This document shows positions 53,346 to 64,000 of a stretch of 64,000 bases of DNA, piece by piece. The number at the start of each line of letters is the position of its first letter. The first letter of the stretch is position 1. Under the pieces are notes generated by a model, which saw only the letters and a list, made by a program, of their open reading frames with translations, was not told the origin of the DNA and ran no database searches. The DNA comes from Molanna angustata (taxonomy: Eukaryota; Arthropoda; Insecta; Trichoptera; Molannidae). Both the position numbers and the translations under genes were made by a program. The stretch covers positions 9,995,299 to 10,059,298 of the forward strand of contig OY754978.1 in NCBI GenBank assembly GCA_963576475.1, in the 5' to 3' direction.

Positions 53346-54200
53346 CTATATTTCCAAAATTTCATAAAATATAGAAAAAAGCCGAAACACTCCAACTAGA
53401 TAATTTAATTTTCTTTAAAAAATATGAAAATTGTAGTAGTGCATCTCAATTTTTTTTTAACAATTTAAAAAAAAAAAGAATTTAGTGACGACATTGTTTC
53501 ATACAATCCGTCAAGGCAGTATACCCTACACCAGCGGTCGGGGAACTTTTTTAACCATTACCCCAAAATATTTTTGCCTAAGTCGATATTACCCCTTCCC
53601 CCCATTTTGAAAAGAAGACAATCAATGTATATTTAAATAAACATTATTTATTGAATTAATTTACACGGAAAATAAAAAAAAAGTTATATGGAAATAGTAA
53701 GTATGTAATAGACAAACAAAATAAAATTTTCAAATTGGATCAAACAAAAATTCAGTTTTTCCGGTTTCCCTTTCAGTTTTTGGAGAAATGATGTTGCTTC
53801 ATGTTTGATGCAATTACTTCAAAATTGGGACTTTTTGATGTAAGTAGCACCTGAATTGATTAAGTTTGTAAAATTACTAACACGTTTATGAAATACCAAA
53901 GTAGAAAAATTTCCTTATTAACTACCCCGAAAAAAACATTTATACCCCATTTGGGGTAATTTACCCCGGTTCCCCGACCGCTGCCCTTCACAATATCTAC
54001 GGGGACTATTTGGAATATTTTGATACTGTTTTTATATTCTGGGTAAGATAAAATGTTTTGCATAGAAAACAAAATATCTGAAAATATTCAATAATTTTCA
54101 ATTATGTGTTTATAGTTTGGTAGGTACGTATTCTTCAACTATACATACTTTCGCCATCGAAAGTTGTATCTCATGTGTTACATGCAACTAATAAGTACTA
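53346..54200 (+). repeat. right part of the TCCAACTGTCGAT MITE family, copy D
   Basis: GCCGAAACACTCCAACTAGATAATTTAATTTTCTTT and GCCATCGAAAGTTGTATCTCATGTGTTACATGCAACTA match copy A. The hAT-like element 53532-53983 interrupts it. Confidence 0.62.
53532..53983. mobile_element. hAT-like MITE
   Basis: The terminal inverted repeats CAGCGGTCGGGGAAC and GTTCCCCGACCGCTG are exact (15 bp). The flanks ccctacac (53524-53531) and cccttcac (53984-53991) form an 8-bp target duplication with one mismatch. The 452 bp have no transposase frame. Confidence 0.82.
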
Positions 54201-54990
54201 TATCGGTAAAGAAAACGAATTATTACGTTGTGAAATTCAATTAACTTAAATATTTGAAATGACATTGAAATCTTCTTACTGCGTTGTATGACATTGTAAA
54301 TTAAATCTAGAACCGCCTAGAAGATGTAGGTACCTGTATTTTTTATTACAAAGATGATAATTACTTGAATGTCAATGAAATGTCACAAACAATAATAGTC
54401 AATATGACAATGTTATGAGGAAATTTTGTTTATGGATACCACTGCATCATTAAGTAGGTGTATGTAAACCACATTGTAAATTTATTTTGAAACCATTCAT
54501 AATATTATTGTGTAACACTGTATGAGTCAGACATGCCCCATGTCTCACTCATACCTTAATTGTTGACGCCGGACATAAACTTTATAAACCCCAGGACATT
54601 TGGGTGGAATGAAGGTTTTTACTTGGACACCCCTGTAAAAATATTTCATCGTTGAAAATAAAAACATCGTTTATATTTTCATCGTTTATTGATTTATAAA
54701 TGTAATAAAAAAATCATCTCTTTCTCAGTTTTACTGGTAACAAAATAAGATAGAAAAACTCAAATTTTAAACAAATAAACTCTATTGTACATTGTATTAT
54801 ATGTCATCTAGCTCAACAAATTATAAGTCATCAAGCTCAGTTATGTAAGTCAAGTATTCAAAACAAAAAACTTTTTATTCAAATTAAATTATTACCCAAT
54901 TACTCAAAAAATATGAAACAAGTTTTAATTTTAATGAGGTTTATATTTATACCATATGAGGATTTATTTATAATACATAACCTACTTTTC
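54200..54990. other. AT-rich spacer
   Basis: I see no gene, RNA or clear repeat boundary. Confidence 0.4.
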
Positions 54991-55500
54991 TATTTCACAC
55001 TCTAAAACTAATCTTAGGAAAAATTTCTTTACTAACCGGGCCACCTCCAATTTTAACAACCTGCTCAATAACATTGACTTTTTTCATACTCAATCTCTAC
55101 ACTCGTTCAAAATTGCGATAAAGCGCCAACTTTGCACTGATAACATAACTCAAAATTCCACTCTCTAGTATATGCATGAATGTATTATTTATGTGTCACC
55201 TTAATGGTTGCAACACCTTCTTCGTTGATCCTTAAGTGAGTTAGAATCCCATGTTATGATTCTAGAATACATACAATCCTCTCTGTACTATTCCCTGTAT
55301 GTTTCAGGTGTGTTCCTATAATTTTGTTTTTTTCTCATTTTTCGTAAATTGTATGTTAAGCTTTTAAAATTATTTGATATGATGTCCTATTATTATGTAC
55401 TGTAGTCTACATTTACTTGTTTTTTTTTTCATTGTATTTAATATCATTATGCTCTACTGTACTGTTGGATATCCAAAATAAATAAAATAAAAATAACGAT
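54990..55500 (+). mobile_element. CR1-like LINE 3' end
   Basis: The plus frame near 55018-55165 reads FFTNRATSNFNNLLNNIDFFHTQSLHSFKIAIKRQL, like the end of ORF2 in the intact element (NGFNDIDLFHNTFLNF). An AAAATAAATAAAATAAAAATAA tail ends near 55495. Confidence 0.62.
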
Positions 55501-56160
55501 TTATTTATGGCGATTGAAATGTATGAATCGGGCAGAGCAGGAAAACAGGTCGAAAAGATCAGTAAAATGTATGTTCCTTGGAGTCTTCTTAATATTATAC
55601 CTCCATACAAATGTGACAGTGACAGACGAAACGTGAGCGAAATGAAATAACGCGCCAACTTCATAGCTTTATTATATGTTCCTTAATCAATAATTAATTG
55701 CCTAGAATTGAACACGTATTAGCAGGAACAGTTTGCGTCGCTTAACCGTGTGCATTTGGAAGACACGTGACTCGAACTCAACACGACTTTTTAAGTGCAT
55801 TAGCGCTACAAACCAGTGCCTAATTCGAGGCAGTACTTGCCTCCTAATCAACACGGAAACGTAAATACGTTTCCGGGTGTCCCCTGGACGACCCCCTAAA
55901 CTAAGATAAATCCGGGGAATCCCGAACGGATGGCAGCCCTAGTCGGACATTTTCCTTAATTAAAATATAATGTATGGGAGAGCACATCGATATTTTGCAT
56001 TCATTCGGGTCAAGTATTCTAATTCAAAATACATCTAATGATGATTTTCTCGTGGATTCCATCATCATGTCATGACCGAATCAGAATAGCCAACACGACA
56101 AAGAATTCTCACTGAATTGCAAAATATGAGTTTTGGTGATCTTGGCCAATGCGACTATTC
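55500..56160. other. spacer with a GC-rich patch
   Basis: 55840-55960 is GC-rich and holds a hairpin, CGGAAACGTAAATACGTTTCCG (about 55854-55876), and GGGTGTCCCCTGGACGACCCCC. No gene is seen. Confidence 0.35.
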
Positions 56161-56162
56161 AC

Positions 56163-56890
56163 GAAGTACCCTCTTTATTTATTTATTAAGCTTCATGTAC
56201 AATACTGTGTACATTGGCGGGTTTATTGCCTCAAAGCGATTTCTTCCAACCAACCAAAGCAACGTGAGGCCATAGATAGTATATTGGTAGATACATTAAA
56301 TTTATAACAAACGGAAAGAAACACGTAACATTATTAAGAGTAAATACACAGCAACAAAGGAAGGAAGGAAATAGAGGTTGAGGGAGGGGAGGGAGGATGG
56401 ATATGGGGTGTCAGTTAAGAATTATTACAGGTAAAACAGCTTTAGTTTCTTTATAAAAAGTTGAATCGATTGAGACGTCGTAGTGTTATTACTTAAGATG
56501 TTCCATAGTCTTGCTGATTGTACTTCAAAAGAGGAACTGATTCCGAAGAATGAATGGAAATAGCTAGTGTGGTTCAGCATATCAACGAGGCAGACCGTGA
56601 TTTGACAAGAAAATAACCATATTCTTGAGATATTGTGGTGAATTAGTGTTGTCAATTAAATTATACAATAGAGAAAGAAAACGAATGTTGAGACGTTGAC
56701 GTAACTATCTTAGGCCAGCGAAGAAGATTTCGGTAATTGGAAACATGATCAAATTTTTTAATATTGTAAATAAAGCGTATACAAACATTTTCCAATCGTT
56801 CAAGTTTATTAAGGAGTTCTTCGTTAACATCCAGATAACAGACGTCAGCATAATCAAGCAAAGGGAGAAGTAGTAAGGATTGTGCATGCG
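56163..56890 (-). mobile_element. LINE C-terminal part
   Basis: Minus frames read LDYADVCYLDVNEELLNKLERLENVCIRFIYN, NYRNLLRW, HTSYFHSFFGISSSFEVQSARLWN and SIQLFIKKLKLFYL, a CR1/Jockey-like ORF2 end with a frameshift in between. Confidence 0.75.
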
Positions 56891-57820
56891 TGATTTTTTA
56901 ATGTGTCGGAAGAATTTTTTTTAGTCTATTGAGAGAATGTATACTAAAGAACAGCTATTTCTTATTTAAAAAAAAAACATTGTAATCGAATAACGTAGAG
57001 TAATAATTATTGCTCAATTTTCATGTCAAAAATCATGTCGAGTTGAAAAACTTCTCTTTTTCACAATGCCTTCTTCCATCCACACGGATTATCCTTTCTT
57101 TTCCAAAATAATCATTAGAGAAATATTTTAAAACTATTTTTTCTAAAAATATTGACCATTTTCTATCCTCAATTTTCTATCCTCCTAATTTTGTGTTATT
57201 GGTATTTTGAAAATAAGATTCGGTTAGGTATTTTATTGTCTAAAAAAAATTTACAATGAAATTCGTAATTATTAATATATTTATTTTATTTGATTCCAAA
57301 AATAAAATTAAACCTGTAATAAACTATAAAAACTATGAGATTAATCCGTAAGATGTCAGTGAAAATCTGAATCAAAGATATGCAATTGTTTCATTGCTTG
57401 AGAAAACGTAAATATTTTCTTTACGTTGCTCAGCTAATAGTCGGCTCAGTTATCAAAATCATCATTTCCCGTAAATTTAGTTCGTACGGTTTTCAATAGG
57501 TGTCATTATAAAATTAGGTAACTAACAATTTTCTTTTTATTAAATTTAAAAAAATTACATAAGGATTTATTTGTGGCGATTGAAATACCTATATGAATCG
57601 GGGAGACCAGTAAAGCAGGCCGAATTCGATTTTTAGAAAACTCACAAAAAATAGTTTTTGATATTTTTTGATGAATAGCTGGTGCTCCATTTTCCAAGAT
57701 GACTAAACTGTCCAAATACAGATCGATAGTCAACAAGTGGAAGAAAAAGATCTCATATTTTATTATTTGCAATACATTTGTATTTGTACGTGCAATGACT
57801 GCAATAATACCTATTTATTT
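56890..57820. other. AT-rich spacer
   Basis: No gene, RNA or clear mobile element is seen. Confidence 0.4.
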
Positions 57821-58275
57821 TATTTTTATTTAAACCTAACAAACATACAGTCATATAAACAAATATTACAACAAATTCAATTTTAACAATATATCATATA
57901 TCGATTTTGTTTTATCTTTTTAAGCTGCACAATTGCCATTAAAAATTTAGTAGGTAGGTACTCAAAATTGAGAAGAAAAAGGACAAAAAGAGGGAAGGAA
58001 GGTTGTGGCATTCGCAGTCAAAAAGAATGAAGCAGGAATCAGCTACCGTAAACCTCTAAGGGTCTCAGAGATAGCATTTTTATATTTTATTTTAGTATGT
58101 CTAAAAATATCAACATTCTTAAAAAAACATTATAAATGTTACATGCCCTTTGGATGAATGAATTTTGTACATAGTTAGTTCTGGAGAGAGGCAATCTAAA
58201 AGTAAGATTTGTTCTAGTACTACGAAAGGGACAATTAATTGGAAGACTCCCAACAAGAGACTCAGAGTCAATGGC
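57820..58275 (-). mobile_element. CR1-like LINE 3' part
   Basis: The minus strand reads TRTNLTFRLPLSRTNYVQNSFIQRACNIYN through small frame breaks, matching NYAQNSFIYRSCNTFN of the intact element. Confidence 0.65.
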
Positions 58276-58696
58276 ACCAACCTATATATTTTCATTAATT
58301 TTTCTTTCTTTCTATTTAAATTTGTATAGGTTGTGTAGTCTGTTAATTCTTTGTTTTGTATTTCCTCAAGGTATTACTGAAAACCAGCACTACTCCAGGG
58401 AAAACATGCAGGTAGTGTTCAGCTGTGCAATGGTTGGTTTGCTATCCATATTTGTAAAGATTTGTAAATTTATCAAGGAACATATTGGCTGCAAATATAC
58501 GTATTAAACGTTTAACGTTTAAAACGTATATTTGTTTTATACGTTTTAATATTATATTTATAAATACATAGATATACATACATATTTTATCTATCTATGT
58601 ACCTACGTATCCGAAAAGTATTATTCCGACTTCCTACGTAGATTAATTTGTTTCGATATACAAAAATATAGTTTTCGTTATATAATCGGCCCGAGT

Positions 58697-58875
58697 CGGC
58701 CTTCGTCGCTCAGTTGTTTAGGTATCTGACTGATGATCCAAAGGTGCCGTGTTCGATTCCCGGTGGAGACACAATTTTTTAATTGTGTTTTCAGTCTGGA
58801 TCTGTGAGACGATTAATATCGTAAGTCTCCAGAATGTGGCAAGTTGTTATTGGGTGCGTGTTAAATTAATATTTG
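58697..58875 (+). repeat. SINE-B, best-preserved copy
   Basis: A tRNA-like head with CGCTCAGTTGTTTAGGTATCTGACTGATGATCC and B box GTTCGATTCCC (about 58751-58761) is followed by a tail shared with the copies at 2225, 15715 and 46255. It is not a functional tRNA. Confidence 0.75.
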
Positions 58876-58909
58876 ACATACCTAGTACCTACCTGTTAGT
58901 TGCCCGAGA

Positions 58910-60000
58910 AGCAATATAAAAAGGCTGCCCAACCTAATCCGATCCTGCTGGGTATTTCTGCTGTCTGGTTATCCTTTCCTAATTTTATCTTATATCCAAG
59001 GTATACGTATTCTTCAACAGCCTCAATTATTTTATTATCAATTGTGATAGTGCTGTTAGATGGACTCATGATTTTCGTTTTGTTTACATATATTGATTTC
59101 CAGGCCGACCATTAGGGAAGCATCGTGGAGTTCTTTTATCATAATATGAAGTTCTTCCAGATCATCACTGCAAAGCGGAGGTGCTTTAAGTTTATTCCAT
59201 TTATTTTTATTCCCTTGTTTTCCCAGTTCAAAGTTTTAAATATGCCCTCCAAAACCAATGTAAAAAGTTTAGGTGATATGGTATCTCCTTGTCTGACACC
59301 TCTTTTTATATTGATTTTTTCTGTTTTTGTGTTTTCATCGATTCTTACATCCATGGTGGCGTGTTCATATATAAATTTGATAAGCCTCGAATATATGAAG
59401 TCAATTCTCGCGTCATTTAATGCGTTTATTATTTCATTTAATGCTTTTTTATAGTCGATGAATGCAAGATGAATTGTTATATTATATTCAGGTGTTTTCT
59501 CAATTAGCAGGCGCAGAGTTTGGATATGGTCTGTAGTTCCAAAATATTTTCTAAAGCCAGCTTGTTCAATTGGTTGATAGATTCCAGTTTAGGTGATTAA
59601 CGGTTTGTGACAATTTTAGTGAGAAGTTTGTAAGTATGGGATAACAGATTTATTGGTCGATAATTCTCTAAGTTCTCAGGATCCCCTTTTTTATACAATA
59701 ATATAACTTCAGAATTTTGCCACTTTTCAAGTATGACCTCCAGTTCTACGCACTTGTTTAGGAGTATTTTTATTGCTTCACTTGATTTTTATTACTTGAT
59801 CTTCACCTGGACTTTTATTATTTTTCATGTATTTGAGTGCATTTTTAATTTCATTATAATCTATCTCTGGTACCTCTTCGGAGCCAACATTTAGCACAGT
59901 TACATTTGTTTCTCTATTTTGTGTAAATGGTTTATAAAATTCCGTGTAAAACTCTTGCACTGTATTTATTATCATATTTTTATCATTTTTTGTACTTCGT
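58910..60000 (-). mobile_element. decayed RTE-type reverse transcriptase
   Basis: The minus strand reads EFYTEFYKPF, NEIKNALKYMKNNKSPGEDQ, then KRGVRQGDTISPKLFTLVLEGIF and NWENKGIKINGINLKHLRFA. The expected FADD is split by two extra bases (GCA-GT-GATGAT, near 59166). Further stops occur, so it is dead. Confidence 0.8.
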
Positions 60001-60399
60001 TTCTATTTTTATATTTAATTATGTTTTTTTTTACCAGAATTGTTGTTTGACCTAGTTACCCTTACTAACACGTAACTTCATAGTGTATTAGGCGGTTTTA
60101 ATACAATCATGATTTCTATAAAAAAACATGTATTTAAAAAAAAACATGTATCCCATATTATAATTTTAATACTGTAACTTAATTAATGTAATATGCACTT
60201 GACCTGTAAGCTAGTGAGATCACAATTATCATGATGTAAAAAAATTATGAAAATTAAAAAAATATATGTATCAGATTCATCTTTGGATTGAAACCATTTG
60301 ATCATATATCATTTACCGCAATCTTCTTTGTTGGCTGAATATACGCCATCGGAGTAATATTCTTACACATTCTTTCACTATTGTACAATATACTCTCTA

Positions 60400-60870
60400 A
60401 TCCAAACCTGCCACAGTACATTAAAAACAAATTCACTTATTTATCCAATCATCTGTTGAACGTACAAAACTATCCATCCATGTGCATAACACAGAATTTT
60501 TCAGCTCGTCGTATGAAGTAAAATCAGAAAGCCGATGGAATAGAATAAGTCCGGATGTTGCGTCGTCTAACTCACTTTGTATGTTCAAGAAAAAAACTAC
60601 AGAAGGAATATTTATCCCTAAACACCTGATCCCGATTTCCTCTCCTTGTTCTTTCCCAATCCACTTTTGCTTGTTTTTTTATTTATAATATTTATCTTAG
60701 TGTTATGTACATATTCTTTGTTTTTTTCGCTTTTATTCTTTTGTTGATGTACATATACAATTGTCATACTTTGTAATCTAGCAGGTTAAAAGAAATCGCT
60801 TAATGATAATAAGCTCGCCAGTGTACATTGTATTTGTTTATATTATGTACAAAAAGATAAATAAAAATAA
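60400..60870 (+). mobile_element. LINE C-terminal fragment and 3' UTR
   Basis: SSSYEVKSESRWNRISPDVASSNSLCMFKKK resembles the CR1-like RLWNxLPxDVR end. A 3' UTR with GCCAGTGTACATTGTATTTG and an A-rich tail follow. Confidence 0.6.
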
Positions 60871-61312
60871 ATACATTGCGAATCATTTATCAATGCAAAA
60901 TTGGGACTTAAAATTTATATGTCCAAATTTTACTGTTAGCACTGTGAATATTTATAATTATATTTAATATTATATTTAAAAATAAAACAAAAGACAGTTA
61001 AAATCCACAACGAGTATGAATTCAATTAGCTTTAAATTGTGTCTAATGAAAGTATGTAATTCATCATGTGTTATGGATTAAAACAGTCTTTTATTTTTAT
61101 AAAAAAAATTAAATTTATTTTGATTTGCTGTTTTGTAAATTCGGAAGAATTCGGTGTTCATTTTCCAGTCATCGCGAATATTTCAAGGTCGTCAAGATAC
61201 GAATAAAATGCGCGAAGATATACATATATCAACATCCTACGATATGATCCTTGGCATGTTAAAAATAATAATAAAGTAGGAACTTTATATACTTCTTGAC
61301 TTTTAATCTAAT

Positions 61313-61620
61313 AATTTATGACATCCAAAATATGTTAAACAGGAAATTCTGGTAAAGTACCTACACGAGTCCGATTTTGATCTAATAATTAATCTGGTAA
61401 AGTACTTACACGAGTCCGATTTTGATCTAATAAGTTATCTGGTAAAGTACCTACACGAGTCCGATTTTGATCTTATAATTTATCTGGTAAAGTACCTACA
61501 CGAGTCCGATTTTGATCTAATAATTTATGACATCCAAAATATGTTAAACAGGAAATTCTGGTAAAGTACCTACACAAGTCCGATTCTGGTAAAGTACCTA
61601 CACGAGTCCGATTTATAAAC
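61313..61620 (+). repeat. tandem and higher-order repeat
   Basis: A unit of about 50 bp, CTGGTAAAGTACCTACACGAGTCCGATTTTGATCTAATAATTTAT, repeats five to six times. A longer flank, TATGACATCCAAAATATGTTAAACAGGAAATT, occurs at both ends (about 61317 and 61527), indicating a second-level duplication. Confidence 0.8.
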
Positions 61621-61780
61621 GTGTGATTCCTATATACGATCCATACCTGTGGTTATCCAAAAGAGTAATGTATTCATACTATTTTTCAACTGTCCATTTG
61701 TTTCATAACAGATCGACAAAGTTTCTAGCCGTAGTTTTGTAGGCCTATAACTGTCATGATCAGCGAGATTTCGTATGGCC

Positions 61781-62671
61781 AGGGGGGTAAGTCTGGTCCA
61801 ACCGGTGAAATCAAAACCCTCACGATTACCCATATTTTTTTTTTATTTTTTATTTTTATTTATTTCTATCCAAAAACATAGAGTAGATATAAGATACAAA
61901 ATAATTAAAGGTATTATAAGCTTATTCATACATAGTAGACATACAAAGTAAATATAAGTTATTTCATTTCAATAAATATAATTTCATTATTTCACCATTG
62001 CTTACATAGTTAAAGCTATCCTTTTTGTTTGTATCTTTGTTACTAGCCCCCTCACTAGGCATAGCCTGTGCTAAGGTGAGCTAGTTTTATATTATTGTCT
62101 ATAGCGTTGTTTATTTATAGATACGTTTACATATAATATAAGTAAATGTACATACATACGCTACGCATTCAAGCGTATTCATCCTTCTTTCTCTCTTTCC
62201 AAACACAATATTTCTTTATGAGTCATTAACACACAGCAAAAATTGTAAAAATAAAATAATTGTTGAAAAAATTGATTGATTTAGAGACAAAAAAAAACAA
62301 CAAAAGTACTTATTTTTCACTTTTTTCAATTGTCTATTCTGTTGTTTGTAATAGTGCATTTACATTTTATTAGGTAGAATTATTTCCTTCAGGATTTTTT
62401 CATCTATTTCATAAACCCATCTTAGTGATAGTTTTTTAAATTCTTTTGCATTTTTAATGGTTTTAATATTTGTTGGTAAACTATTGAAGAGTTTTGTTGA
62501 AAAGTATCGTACGCTACGTTGTCCAAAAGTTGTTTATATATCATGGATATAATTATCATATGGATTTCTATAACTTCTAAAGATATTATAGAACTCCATA
62601 TAATAATTATATCCATGATATGGGTAATCGTGAAGGTTTTGATTTCGCTGGCTGGACCAGACTTGCCCCCT
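61781..62671. repeat. inverted-repeat arms around a LINE fragment
   Basis: The left arm 61781-61835 (GGGGGGTAAGTCTGGTCCA, TGAAATCAAAACCCTCACGATTACCCATAT) pairs with the right arm 62618-62671. A smaller hairpin with 26-bp arms (one mismatch) lies at 62539-62620, next to the right arm. Confidence 0.72.
61840..62535 (-). mobile_element. LINE C-terminal fragment inside the inverted repeat
   Basis: The minus strand at 62530-62350 reads FGQRSVRYFSTKLFNSLPTN and IKNAKEFKKLSLRWVYEIDE and ends at a stop. The A-rich tail meets the left arm near 61840. Confidence 0.7.
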
Positions 62672-62672
62672 A

Positions 62673-63826
<1,154 letters not shown>

Positions 63827-64000
63827 ATACACATTATACACAATATCTACGGGGACTCTAGTTTGATACTAGAAAATCACGATATTTTAATGTATTCACT
63901 GATGACTTAAACTTTTAACGTTTGACTTAATTATAGTGTTGTATATTTTATTTACTAGTTTATCAACTTATATTGTACCTATTATTAAATATACATGAAA

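Noticed and set aside
58697..58775. functional tRNA gene
   Set aside because: tRNA-like head of SINE-B with a tail shared by three other copies.

Overview
The window looks like nuclear DNA of an insect, most probably a moth or butterfly. It is about 70% A+T and dense with non-LTR retrotransposon 3' ends of the CR1, Jockey, RTE and R1 types. It also carries tRNA-derived SINEs, MITEs, one LTR element and the TAGGTAC / ACTAGCTGACCCGG repeat motifs common in Lepidoptera. There are no operons. The host genes are small, TATA-driven and mostly split by introns. The species call is an inference; I ran no search.

Seven host genes can be supported, and each encodes a small protein with a signal peptide. 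G1 (1388-5901, minus) has four exons and makes a 196-residue protein rich in PVHV motifs. G2 (13921-17606, plus) has a 27-nt first coding exon 3 kb upstream of its main exon. G3 (22964-27429, plus) is broken by a one-base frameshift and by a 3.9-kb LTR element. G4 (30593-31135, minus), G5 (34133-34627, minus), G6 (39990-40499, plus) and G7 (51964-52585, plus) follow. G2, G3 and G7 share a TAExxVFRPxF-type motif. G4, G5 and G6 end in a basic cleavage site followed by a short tail with an alignable core, [IF][RK]xx[PT]A[FY]xG, whose glycine could be an amidation donor. G6 carries both FRP and the PAFxG end, which links the two groups. I read 13.9-52.6 kb as a cluster of divergent secreted propeptide genes, and this is the most interesting content of the window. 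I do not recognise the family, and no function can be assigned from sequence alone. One tRNA-Asp(GTC) gene lies at 41758-41829 on the minus strand.

Region by region: 0-6 kb holds G1 with repeat-filled introns. 6-13.5 kb is LINE and SINE debris, including an R1-type end nested in an RTE end. 13.8-17.6 kb is G2. 18.1-22.8 kb is a satellite-rich block with 36-bp, 140-bp and 18-bp repeats bounded by inverted ACTAGCTGACCCGG motifs. 22.9-27.9 kb is G3 with its LTR element, followed by a perfect 94-bp inverted repeat. 30.6-34.6 kb holds G4 and G5 around an ORF1-only Jockey element. 38.4-39.3 kb is a MITE, and 40-46 kb has G6, the tRNA and LINE fragments. 46.5-51.7 kb is a full-length CR1-like LINE with two intact ORFs. 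52-52.6 kb is G7. 52.8-64 kb is repeat debris, including a (ACGC)n array of roughly 0.4 kb.
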